A stretch of 64,000 bases of DNA from Caprimulgus europaeus (lineage: Eukaryota; Chordata; Aves; Caprimulgiformes; Caprimulgidae), in contig OU015541.1 in the NCBI GenBank assembly GCA_907165065.1, forward strand, positions 4,836,001-4,900,000, in the 5' to 3' direction. Positions 1 through 12,200 of this stretch are shown piece after piece. The position numbers and the translations under genes are program-made. The stretch's first letter is position 1. Every line of letters begins with the position of its first letter. The notes under the pieces are model-generated. The model was not told the DNA's origin. It worked only from the letters and a program-made list of their open reading frames with translations, and made no database searches.

Positions 1-158
1 CGTGAGGAATGAAAGTTCTGTGAGCTTGTAGAATCCATTTTCCCCTATAACTTGATTTCAGACACTTGTGATCTCTGACTTAAATATTTTCTTTTTATTT
101 CTTGTTTAAAGAAGTGAGTGAAGTATATATTTTACATAGATGGTTACTCACTTTGTAG

Positions 159-233
159 GGCTTTAGTAAGAAGCAGTCTGCATCAGTTGCCAAAACAACT
201 GTACATGTCATCTTTGATGAGAGCGGATCACAG
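159..233 (+). CDS. SYCP2: SYCP2 window exon 1
   Basis: This exon is bounded by TTTGTAG and GTATTT and has phase 0/0 (25 codons). It ends in VIFDESGSQ. It is the first exon visible; earlier exons are outside the window. Confidence 0.85.
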
Positions 234-3200
234 GTATTTTACTTCAGTATGCTGAGATGGCTGTTTTCTTGTTTTCTATATTTAATCTGATAGCTAATTT
301 ATGATCATTCACCATAAAAACAGGGACTTTTAAAATGCTGATGAGTAAAGATAACTCTAGAACTGATTAAGTGATTTCCAGTAAATATGTATTGTATATC
401 TAGGGAGATAATAATATTAATATCCAAGTAATAGAATACTTCAGACAGATGTACACAAGAGACATTCTTTTCTGTGAATTGTTGATTAGGTAACCCATCC
501 TTATTAGTGAAAATAACAGTTGGGTTGGATGCTTTTCAAACTAAAAGTATATGAGCTCTGAAGTTTGTCAAAATCTACACTGACGAATGTGTTACTTAGG
601 GTTAAGTAGTTTCTCTGTATGTTTGTATAAATATAAAATATAATAAAATCCAAATATTTAATAAAAAAATAAAAAGCCAAAATACTATATAGGTTCTGGT
701 ACCAGAAAGTCAGTTGTCACCATGTTTGGAAGAAAAATGTGAAGAAGAGGAGAAACTCAGTAAGTACAAAACGCAGCAACTTCCTGGAACTTTGAGGACT
801 CTGAATAAAAATAACAATAATGAAGAAAAATGCAGAGATAGTTCCTCCAAGGTAAGCAGGATTATCAAAACAGAAAAAGAGTACATTAAAAATACAAATC
901 AATTTAAATATTTATAGTATTTTGTAATATAAAAACACTGTTATGTTACAGTTGAATATAATTAATACAGGGTTTGATATTTTTTCTTAGGACTTTACAC
1001 TAAGCTATGTAAATCACTGCAAAAAAATTTCTTAATATTATGTATTTCAAAACTATAATAATTTGACAAAAATAAAAAGTAATTGTTAATGTTCTGTAGA
1101 CTGTTGTGCTCTGAGAGTTCTCTTTAAAGAAGAATTTTGTCAAAACATGCTTAGATCTCTTACGATATGCAAAAGCCTAGTGTAGCCTCTGGAGATTTAC
1201 TGACAACCAGCAACAGTAACAGTTGAAATTAGAAACAAGTCCTAATAGGTTTGGCATTCACAAAGGCTGATGATTACAGAGAAGCACGTGGTTGTCAAGA
1301 TGAATCCTGTGTCCTGGTTATTCAAATCACAATTTCATGGGACTGCTTCTATGCATTGCTGATTCTCTGATTTAAACTGAGGGGAGCTCAGTTCATTAAG
1401 CCTAGTGTTTCTTTTGCCCTACAGTCTCTTTAAAGTTATAAACATATTATGGCTATACTAGGACTGCTTACAGGTGTGCTAGGGATGGGGGAAAAGATGA
1501 AGTAGTGTCACCGAGTCTTCATTGCAGTGTCACCATGCATTGCCTGTCTTGCTAGCAGTAGTCTAGTAAACCTGTTCCTTGGGCTCTGCTGGTTTATAGC
1601 TTATGTGATAGCTTTGCAAAAACACCTGGTAATCATCTTGGTTACTTTGATTGTTAACAAGGGACAGGATTTGTCACTGAATTAATTTAGAAAACAACAA
1701 TCACTGATTTCAGTTTAAAAACATTAGTTTTCATTATTATATAATTCAGATGTTTTGGAGAACTTTTTCTAAAAAAGGAACTGCATAAGAATTACATTCC
1801 ATTGATGTGTGCAGCAACAGCAATTGACATTCCAATAATAGAAAGTGTCAAAAGACTTTTGGCAATAGATTTGCTGAAATCTTGTCTTGTCATCCTTAAC
1901 TCTGTGTATTATGGTCAAGTTTTTTCTGTCCCTCAAGATAACTACATCTTGTAAAAGGAAGGTGTCTGAAGCATCTGTGCTTATTCCTGCAACTACAAGA
2001 TTTTCCACAAGGAGTCCACTGCTATTTGTTAGGGCATGTAAGTTTACAAATACTTTCATGGTAAAAATATGCTGGTCATGTCTCTGAAATACAAGCATGA
2101 ACTGTGATTCTTTGCAGAGCTGGAAATGAAAAGTAGACCTTCTAAAATATCCCTAGCAGGTGCTTTAAACTTGAAATTTTTCAAGTAGGCCACTGGCTAC
2201 TGGTCCAGGCTTTTATAGTGCCTGTGGTGGAAAATCTGCTTTCTCCAGTGTGTACATCTAGATCACTTGCATTTTACTCTTATCTAGAAACTGTGTGTGT
2301 TTCTTCAAGGGGCAGTTGATTGTATGGCTAGTGGGTAAGGTGAGATCCACTGCAAGGCTGAGTCACAGGTCCAGCACTACTGATGCTTACATCAAAAGTG
2401 TTTCATACAGAGAAAAGGATAAGGAAGAGACTTAATCACAAATAGAGTCATCAGTTTCCTACTAATAGTCTTACTGTAGCAGATATTTAATATTTTCTAC
2501 AAGGGAGAGATCTGTAATACAAAGACCAGTAGAGGCTGGAGATGCAACTAGTGGCACAACAGCATGACGAATGAAGTTTCATTTTCTTGCTTTAAGTGTC
2601 TCAAGTTCATCACTATCCTTAATTATGTATATCCATGTATCACATTAAATAAAGAGTGACAGAGGCTAGAAAAAAAAGCGTTTTCAGATTAGGATGGAAC
2701 AAGATAGAGAACTTCTGTAACTTTTTTGGTTGGAATTTAACCACACAGTCTATTCCAGCAAAAATATATTACAGTAAAATCTTTAAATAGGTGACCAACT
2801 ATTTTCTTCCAGAGCCAGGCTGTAAAAAGCATTGCTTGCCTCCAGACATCTGCAGTCTGTGGGCTTATTAACCTCCATGTAAATTAATTGAAATCAATAG
2901 AATCAGAAAGGTACATAATGAGTTAATATAAATACTAGACAACTCTTTTTAAAGTTTATGGAATGGATACAGTCATGGGCAAAAGTCTTCATATGTCAGA
3001 CAATGCAGTAACCATAACAGAAGAAACGTCAGAATTCTGACATACCTCTGGTTTGCTTTCAGCCACTCCTTGTAAGGGACGATTTAAATTACCTTTGGAA
3101 ATGATGAGCTCTGCTGAAAGGACTAACAATGATGCAATAAAAGAGAGCAGAACAAAGAATGTCTATCAAGAACCGACTGGAGTATGCATGTCATCTGTAG

Positions 3201-6200
3201 CTAAGTCATTTACTTAGAATAACATTGATTTCTATTCTAATGTGTTCCTAATCCATATTTTAAAGAGCTGAAGTCTTGCAATCAGCAACTCACTTTTACA
3301 AAACAATGTGTTTTACTTTATTGCATAATGTTTTATTGTCCTCTAGATTTCAGGTTTAATATGTTTGAAGACTGAATTCTTACAAAATTAGCTGAAATTT
3401 GGATTCACTCATCAGTTCTGACCCCAGAGTTAACTTGCTTTTACTAGAACCACAATTCTTTCTCTGTGTGTAATGTGAGAACAGTGTATACGCAGAATCT
3501 CAAATTAATTATGCAGTGTAGAAATATTCTTAAAACATTTAAGACATTCAGCTATAGTTCTGAAATGGTAATGTCTTCAGATTATAGAATTTGTAGCACT
3601 GGTTTTAGTGCATTTTAGATTAGTCATTCACCTAAATCAAACAAAACTACATAGGTGTCACTGAACTGCAGTTTAAGTGTATGTATTTTTGCTTCTGTTC
3701 CAGTTGAACAAAGACTTCAGAGTAACATTTTAATTTTATTTCTAGTTCTAAATGTCTTTCTGGGTCAGATTCAGGTCAAATCTCAGACTGTAGGGTTCTG
3801 AAGTATTTTTTGGTATAGCCATGCTTTAGAAAAAAGCTTTAACATATAGAATGTGTAGTTTGTAATAATTCAAGTGTTACTTTCTAGGAGAATTTCACTT
3901 CTTTTGCTTTTATGTATTGTAATTATCATTGTTACTTATTGTGCTTTTTAGAGTGGGCAAAGATGTACCGTAGACAATGAATTTTGTGAAACAGAACAGA
4001 AGACCAGGAAGACAAATGTCAGAAATGAGGCAAAACTACCTGACAAGGTACTGGAATCAGCAATTCTATTAAATGAAAAAATAATTTCATGTTTTCTTAG
4101 AGAAAATACAGGGTTTACAAGATTATACTCTTTATAGTCCTACACTAATATTTTCTTTTGGATATTATCCCACTGCAGCGAATGTGTGCTGAAGAAGATT
4201 TAGAAGAGGTACAAGAGGCAGAAATTAAAGCCACACGAAAACAAACTTTAGGCAAGTAATTTTACAAGTATTGATAGTTTTTGCTTTTAAAATTAGTTGA
4301 ATTTTGTTCATTTCTTTTGTAATAATAATAATAATAATACCAAATTAATGTCTTATTTAGATGAAGCGTTAGATATTGTTCCTGATTCTCAGCCAGTAGG
4401 GAGAAGGAATGAACCTTTGTAAGTACTGGAAAAGAATACCAATGTGAAATGCACTGATATCTACCATATAGCACTATTCCTAATTTATGATGCATTTTCA
4501 TTATAATTAGTACTCAATTTCTGCAATTCACTGATAATAAGATGGTATTATCTTTGTTAGGCTGTCTGGTCTTTTGGAGATGTCTTTTGATAAAACCAAA
4601 ACATCGAAAAAAAGAGCATGCTCTGTTCCTGAGAAGAACATAATAACCAGTGACAAGCGAAAGCAAAATCCATCACTGGCACCTATGTGCCATCCAGGTA
4701 TGTCCACATTTTGTTAACTGTTAGTGTTAACAATATTTCAGATGAATTTTTAACCTATAGATGTGCTTTTTTATTTCCCCCACCTATTATTTCTATTGTT
4801 AGTGAAAGAGCTGTGAAACAAAAAGCATTTATTCAGTTTTTTGAAGTATCTCTCCAGATAAACAAAGAAATTTAAAAAGAGAAGAAAACCAATAAAATTA
4901 AATTGATACCATGAGGGAAGAAAACTGCAAAATACTTAGTGGGCACTGAGGGTGTTAATAATTTGGAACAGAAACTGTTAAGTACAGAAGCAAAAAAATA
5001 TTTAAACTACTACTGAAACATCATTTAACACATTTCTTTCAGCTAGAGTGTCCGAAACATCTTTGCATTCTGATTTTACAACAGAGGAACCTGATGTTCT
5101 CCTTAGAAAAGAGACTGCCAGTCCAAAACAATCAAAGACAGTGAGAGTTTTACCTTCATTTCTTTGACTTGCAATTAAGAGAATTGTCAAGTTTGTAGTG
5201 TTTCAAAATTTGTATTTTACTTTTATTTAGTCACAAATTTATTTTTAATTTACTTTCCACTAATACTGAGTGAATTAAGTAATGTCAGCTTCACTGTTTA
5301 TTTTTTCAGATTTTAAGATTTGTTTAGTCTGAATTTCTTTTTAAAAAACATATTTAAATAAGCACCAGCTTTTGCTTCTAATGCACTTCTTTGTCCACTT
5401 TTGATTGTTGTAAAACCCAACATTTAAAAGGAAATATCTGCTAAACTGGGGGTTTATTGCTCACTGTTTGGGCAATGCAAGGGAAAATGGTTTTCAAAGG
5501 AGTGTGATTTAGTGCATGTAGAAGACACTTAATGAAATTTAGGTGATTGTTGGGAACCTGTAGTTCTGTTTGCAGCTTTGCCCTTCTGTTGAATGGATTC
5601 AAAGTTGAGTCTTAAACTCTATTTTTATAGAAAACAAAGGATAAAGAAAAGACAGATGCAGCAAAATCACTAATCAGTAAAATCAGTGACAGATACAAAG
5701 TAAAGACTGATGAGAAAAGCAAAGCAAGAGACTCCTTGAGTTTTAACAGGTATGATGTGAACTATTTACTTGTGTGCTTTTTCTTTTTGTGCATGTGGCT
5801 TTGTGAATAAATTTGTCATGTTTGCTAAGGCATTTGTTTATATCAGCAGTGTTATAATACATATATTCTAATTAGCATTTAACAAAATATATCCTTATTT
5901 TTTAGGCCACAGTTAAATAAATCCTGTGTCTCTCAGGTAACATTATTGCTTCTGTTGGTAATTTTTTTCATATCAGATATATGTACATATATGGTGGTAG
6001 CTAATTGATGTAAAGTGAAAGTTCACAAATATTGCTGAATGTTAAATATCTGTAGATGTTAATTATGCATTGACTGTATATACTTAAAATACTTTTTATA
6101 TGTTTACTTATGCAGAATAATGTTTTACTGGCAACTATCAGCCAGTAAAACTCAACTTAATTTCTGTTTACGTATTATGCAATTGAATTTGTTCCTTTTG

Positions 6201-9200
6201 AACATAGCAGTGCTAAATATTTAGAGTAAAAATATTATAGTAAATGAGACTATAAAATCCTTAAATGGGATGGAGCCAGGACACAGAAATTAATCTTAAT
6301 GCTTGGAGGAAAAAAATTCTGTGGCTTTGTTGATATCCCTAAAGGATAAATTCAAAAAGATTTAGTTTCTACTAGCTCTTGTTCCCTTTTGCTCTATTGT
6401 ACTCTTGCTAATCAAGTGGAAGTCTGAGCAGCTGCTAGGTTTTTCACATGTTTGTGGTGAAGAGCTTGCTTTTTGAGATGACAGTGTGTATGAATGCATA
6501 GTACAGATTTGACATATGAGTTAACTTTTTATTTATGCATAGGAAGCAGTTCAGGATAGAAAACTGAAAACCACTACTTTTCTTAATGTAACTGCTGGTC
6601 ATATTATGTAAGTAGTTAAAACATTTTCAAACATAATTTCTACTTACTCATACCTAACTTTGTTAAGTGTTCATTAATTTAGTCACAAAATTGATCCCTG
6701 TTTCTTTTGACAGGAATGATGTCTACAACTTTAACATCAGTGGGTTAGATGAGCCTACAATAAAGCTTGGAGTAAGAATATAATTGAAACTGGTATCTTA
6801 TGAATAGAATATGAAGGAGCTCAGTCATTTTAAATTATGTTCACTGAAAGTGTAGTTCACATCTGAAAATTGAAATTATATGACTGAACTAAGTGGGTAA
6901 AAAGTTTGCCATGTAAATAATCCATCCCTTTCAGATGTATGATGATATACTTAATCCTAAGGTTCTGGCCATTTTAAGCTGTCAAAATGTTCTCCTGAAT
7001 TAAGACTAAAATAGTTTGCTAGGAGTATCATTATTTTTAAATTATCCTGTTATCCTGAAAGCATTATTGCCATCCTTCCAATCCCCATTGTAAAGACATC
7101 TTTGCCCAGATGCTCAAGTAAAAAGAAAATCTAGCTAAGATAAAAAGCAAAAGACAAACAAAAATAGTTTTTCTTCTTATTGCTCAGAGGAATCTGCTGA
7201 ATTGGTGAAGGTAGTGAAGCAAGTGGATGGAAACTAATATATTAGTTTGAGATACTGAAAGCTTCAGTCAGTTCCAGTTGGTTTTAACTATCAGCTCTGT
7301 TCTTAAATAATTTCCAAGATAAAAATTAATCATTGTAAATTGATTGCTGAGTATAAAAAACTAACAAAAAAGCTCTTAGCTGTTACATTCTGATGGCCTG
7401 CTTAATTTTGTTTAAATTGTCTGACAAATGGAAACCTTCATTTGTTTCTTTTATTTATTTACATTTTTAGGTCCAAGAATTGCATGTGACTGAACTGAGT
7501 GTTTATACAGATCCAAACAAAAAAGGGTAGGGATGTTATATTGTGTCCTAATCTGCTGGTTGTCATCAAGAATAGTACTGTCTGCACTCTCCAGCATCCC
7601 AGTATGAAAATCCAGGGAATGTATGCATGACAATAATGTCTTGACTGTTTTGTTTTCTCAAGCAGTAAATATAGCTGCTGTGGCCTCCTAGGCTATTTTA
7701 TTATTTTACTTTGGGAAGCTGATGAAAACAAAATAATGTGTTTCATGAAGAAAACAGCTTTATTACTCTTCATGGAATACTACAGGGATATAAACTCCTG
7801 AACAGAGGGAAGTAGTTTTTTGTTAATGTTTAGCCTGCAAAGGGATGTATTGTTACTGTGTATTCTTCCTGCTCATTAGCAAATGAGCACATCCTTTAGA
7901 GTTTAAGGTGAACAGATATTTCCAAAATGGATGTGAAAACAAAAGTAGGTACGTTTGTTTAAATCCTTCACCCACATATCACATGAATAGCAGAAAGGTT
8001 TAGAACAGGTGTTTTAAAATGTATTGTTTAAAGGTGTTTTTTTCTTTTTCTGATTAAGGAACGCAGGTGATGGTAAAACTAGCACTGAAGTGAAAGGAAG
8101 AAAAAAAGTAAGGCTCAGGCTTTTGTGATTTTTTTTGTGGACAAGGTATACCTTGTCTTCCTGCCTTTAAATAACAATAAGTGAAAGGTAAATGAAAGTA
8201 CATCAATAACTTAAGAACTTTTTTGTTTTTTGTAGACTAGAAACAATCAAAACAAGAAACATCTCTTTAGTGACACAGACACAGAATACAGAGGTGATGA
8301 CAGCAAGACAGACATTAGTTGGCTACAAGAATCAAACAGAAAATCTAAAGCCCAGTTAACTGATTACACTAGAAATAAAATCTTAGGGAAACAAATAAAC
8401 ACAGTCAAACGTAAGAAACTTTTTTCATATTTTTTAAGAATGCTGCAATGTTTGTCCATAGATATTTACTGCACAACATGTAATGTGCTGTGTTGCAGAT
8501 ACAATATGTTTTTGTTGTCTTATTTCCAAGCATAAGGAATTTTCAGATTATTTAATAATTTAATAATTTTATAAATTATTAATAATTTATAAAGGTGAAT
8601 TTCTAAGAAGTCTTTATTTTAACATGGAAAATTATTGGAGGGTAGGACAGGCAGAGATTGTTGTCAACAGAAAAAACTTTGGCTTTTCAAAAAATAATGT
8701 GCTGAAAGCAGTTTACTGAATCAGTAAGATTGTGGACATAAAAGTGATTGTAAGATTTTACAGATAAAACTCTAAATGTCAAACATTTGCATATTTTGCT
8801 GATTTTTCTAACTTTATATATTGTAGCAGCAGATAAATTCTCTGAACCTGATTGCCATATAGATAAACCTAAAGGCAAAAAAGAAAATAAGAAAAAGGTA
8901 AATATAGATTTGCTATACATGTTCAAAATGTCTCGTCTCACTACAGAAACTGGTTTTAAATAGTTTTTCATAAAAATGTACCATTTCTCTGTGCTTACTT
9001 CAAGATCATTTGCTAAATACAGTTTGTTCTTTTCAGGTACCATGTGGTTTTTGTAGTACTTACCTGGTATTTTAGGCATAATGCTAGCTATCAGAATTAT
9101 TATTATACATTGATGCTTTTCTAAGTTTTATTACTTAAAATTATTGATTATGTCTACTGTTTAATGGCCATCTACTCCATGGAATATTCCATTATCCTTT

Positions 9201-12200
9201 CAGCAAGGGTTTTCATGTGGCAATGTGCTTAACTGAATTTTAATAACTTTAAGGTTATAATTTCTTTAAATGAATATATGTAACGTAGTGAAACTGAGAA
9301 ATTAAGTGTTACAGATATTAAGAAAGAATAATAATTGCAATATAATGGAAGCATATTAAAGTTGGGAGTATAATAAATTATAAGTAATTATGAACATGTT
9401 AATGGAAAGTGCTTGTAGATGTTTGTAAGCCACAGTTTAAAAAACAAAATAAACAAAAAAAACCCCACCAAAAAACCCCCAAACCTTCCCCTGTGCCCTC
9501 CAGCCTATTCCTTGGTCTCTTAGACTGTACAATAGTTATTTAAATCTATTTAATGTTAGTAGCTCAAAGCTACCTACATGCACTCAATGTAAATCATGCA
9601 TATGAAAATATGATCACCACACATAGGTATTGCTGGTGATGACTAGTCCGTGTAAATCAAAACTGAAGAGGGTTTCAGTTCTGAACAGGGCTTCAAAACT
9701 GAGGAGAGTTTCAGTTGCCCAGTGTTGAATGCTTAGTAGACTGATGGTTGGACTCTCTGAGCTTTGATGAAGTTAAACTTTTTTAGTTGTTTTGAAATAA
9801 TGGACTCTAAGTAATTCAAGTTACCTGCCATTTATTCTTATTTATTTATTTATTTATTAATCATTCTGATATAAACTGAAGATGTTTTTATTCTTCCAAA
9901 GATAAACAAATGTGAAAAACAGAATTCAAAAACTAATAAAATGACAGAACAAAGCACCAGACAAAAACGACCTCGAAGAGCTGCATTAGCAAAAAACTAC
10001 AAAGAGCCTTCCAGTTCAGAGTCAGAGTGTGAAAGGAAATCTCCAGCATGTGCATCTAAGGAGGAGAAATCAAAAGTACAGGTATACAGTTGCACCTTAT
10101 TCTTAAAAATTTGCTTTTGCAATATTTTCTAAAATAAACTCTGGTCTGCTTTGTACTTAGTACTCCTGAATTTTTTAAGTGCCCAATGTGAGCAAGTTGA
10201 ACTGAATTTTATATATTATTTCTAGTAGTGCCCTTCTTTAATTATGAGTATTTAGCTGCTAAGAATGTCAGTCCTAAATAAGCTTCTCAGTCATAATAGT
10301 ATTTCAGTTTGTATTTATTAAATTTATTCTGCTGCAAAAAAACTAGTCTCCTTTATTTTAAAGATATCTTGAAAATATTTATTAAATGGGAGTTTTTGGT
10401 GAGCCAAACTTTTGTTCTTTTAGATAATGTGATTTTGATAATGCTATGCCTATTCTGTGTACAACAGAAAATGCTGACTTGATAGAAGGTATGCCAATAC
10501 ATTTGCTGAATGTCCAAATAGGATTTTTAATAAATTAAGCAATGATGTTGGGTGCCAAAACATTTTCATTCTTTTAGCATAAGAGTTCAGTGTATATGTA
10601 TAGGTCTTTAACTTTGATTAAATCCTGAAGCATTTGTAATTACTTCCAATAGTGAAGAAGTTTGTAAGAATAGAAATTTGGGTGCTGAATTAAACAAATT
10701 CAATGCTTATTGATATTAGAACACCTGATATCTTTATGAATTTAAGTACTTCTAATGATGTTCCTTTTTGGACCTTCTGCTTGTTCAGCTGTACATCTAG
10801 ATAATATGCTCTTCACCTGCATATATACATAGATATATATGGATATATACACACTTCCATATGTTTACAAATAATGTTTATATAAACTTTGTATTTTAAC
10901 AGAAAAATATGAATGGGAAAAAAAAGGATGATAATCAGCAAAAAGAGTTCCAGAATATTGTATCTGTGGATCCAAAGAGAGTAGCTAACTATGTACAAAA
11001 AGCATTTATTAAATCAAAGAAATCTGCAGAACAAAAGGAAACTGAAAGGCCTTCATCTGAGAGTCCTGTATCTCTTGAGATAATGAGATGTAGGTATTTT
11101 GACTTTTAATTTATAGCAATAGTGTATCAAAAGTTGGAAGTTAAATGAGGATTATCACAGTAGTACAATTTTACATTTATTTCATGCTATCCCCTAGTTC
11201 AGTGTGTACCATATAATTTAAGGAAGTGTATTAATAACTCATTAACGCTTTTATGGGTTGGTACAGTTATTTGACATCAGTGTAATACAGAAGTGCAATA
11301 CATAAGTGTTAGAATGAATCTGGTATCTGCTAAAATACTGCAGAGAGTGTAAAAAATGCAAGTGTGGCAAGTTGTATGCCAACACTTAAAGCAAAATTCC
11401 ACACATCTGTGACTTGCAAATACCTAGAGCTGGAACAGTTAGCAATATGGGGATTTAACTTACCTTTTTTTTTTCCTTTCATTCCTCATGCTGACAGTTA
11501 AGTAACTGTTTTCTAGGTGCTGAAAGAATATCAGAAGGAGATGTTACTCAGGAGCATATATATAGTGAAAGTTCACCTGATCTTCAGGAGTCAACACTAG
11601 AAAAAAGGGAAGTGCTAAACTTTGAGAAAGGAATCTCTCCAAATAATTTCTGTCCACAAAAAAAGAATATTCAAAGTATGCATCTAAACCAGTCCCCTGA
11701 AACAACTGTTAAAAAGTTAACATTTGGAAATAAAAGTTTCTCACCAGTTTTAACTGAAGCATCTTTGGTAAGAATACTAAAGTCACTCTACAGTTATTTT
11801 AACTGAAATTGTTCTGTTCAGCTGCCAACTGTTTTATGCTTTTGTACATCTCCTTTCTATGATTTTTTTTTTGTTCATGTGTAGCTCAGCTTCACAACAT
11901 ATAAAACAGTCAGTGGAAAACATGCAAAGGGATCTGTATCTGAAACACATAATAATAATAATAATGAAGATTCAAGTTTCAAACATCTCTTACCAGACAC
12001 GGTTTCTATTAAAGCAAAACTACAAGATACCACTAAACCTATCACCAAAAGTAAAGAAGAGGTATGTTGCTAAATCCTTTGCTCTTCAGGAGAGAGCTGC
12101 AGCTTTTAATCTTTTATCTACAGATGGTGAGGTTTAAGGGAAATGCATCTTTCTTAATGTTAAACACTACATATAATGCTTACTTGTGACCTGCTTGGAA

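Noticed and set aside
9941-10132. Apparent small ORF beginning at an internal ATG in SYCP2 exon 17
   Set aside because: It is the SYCP2 reading frame itself running past the donor into the intron.
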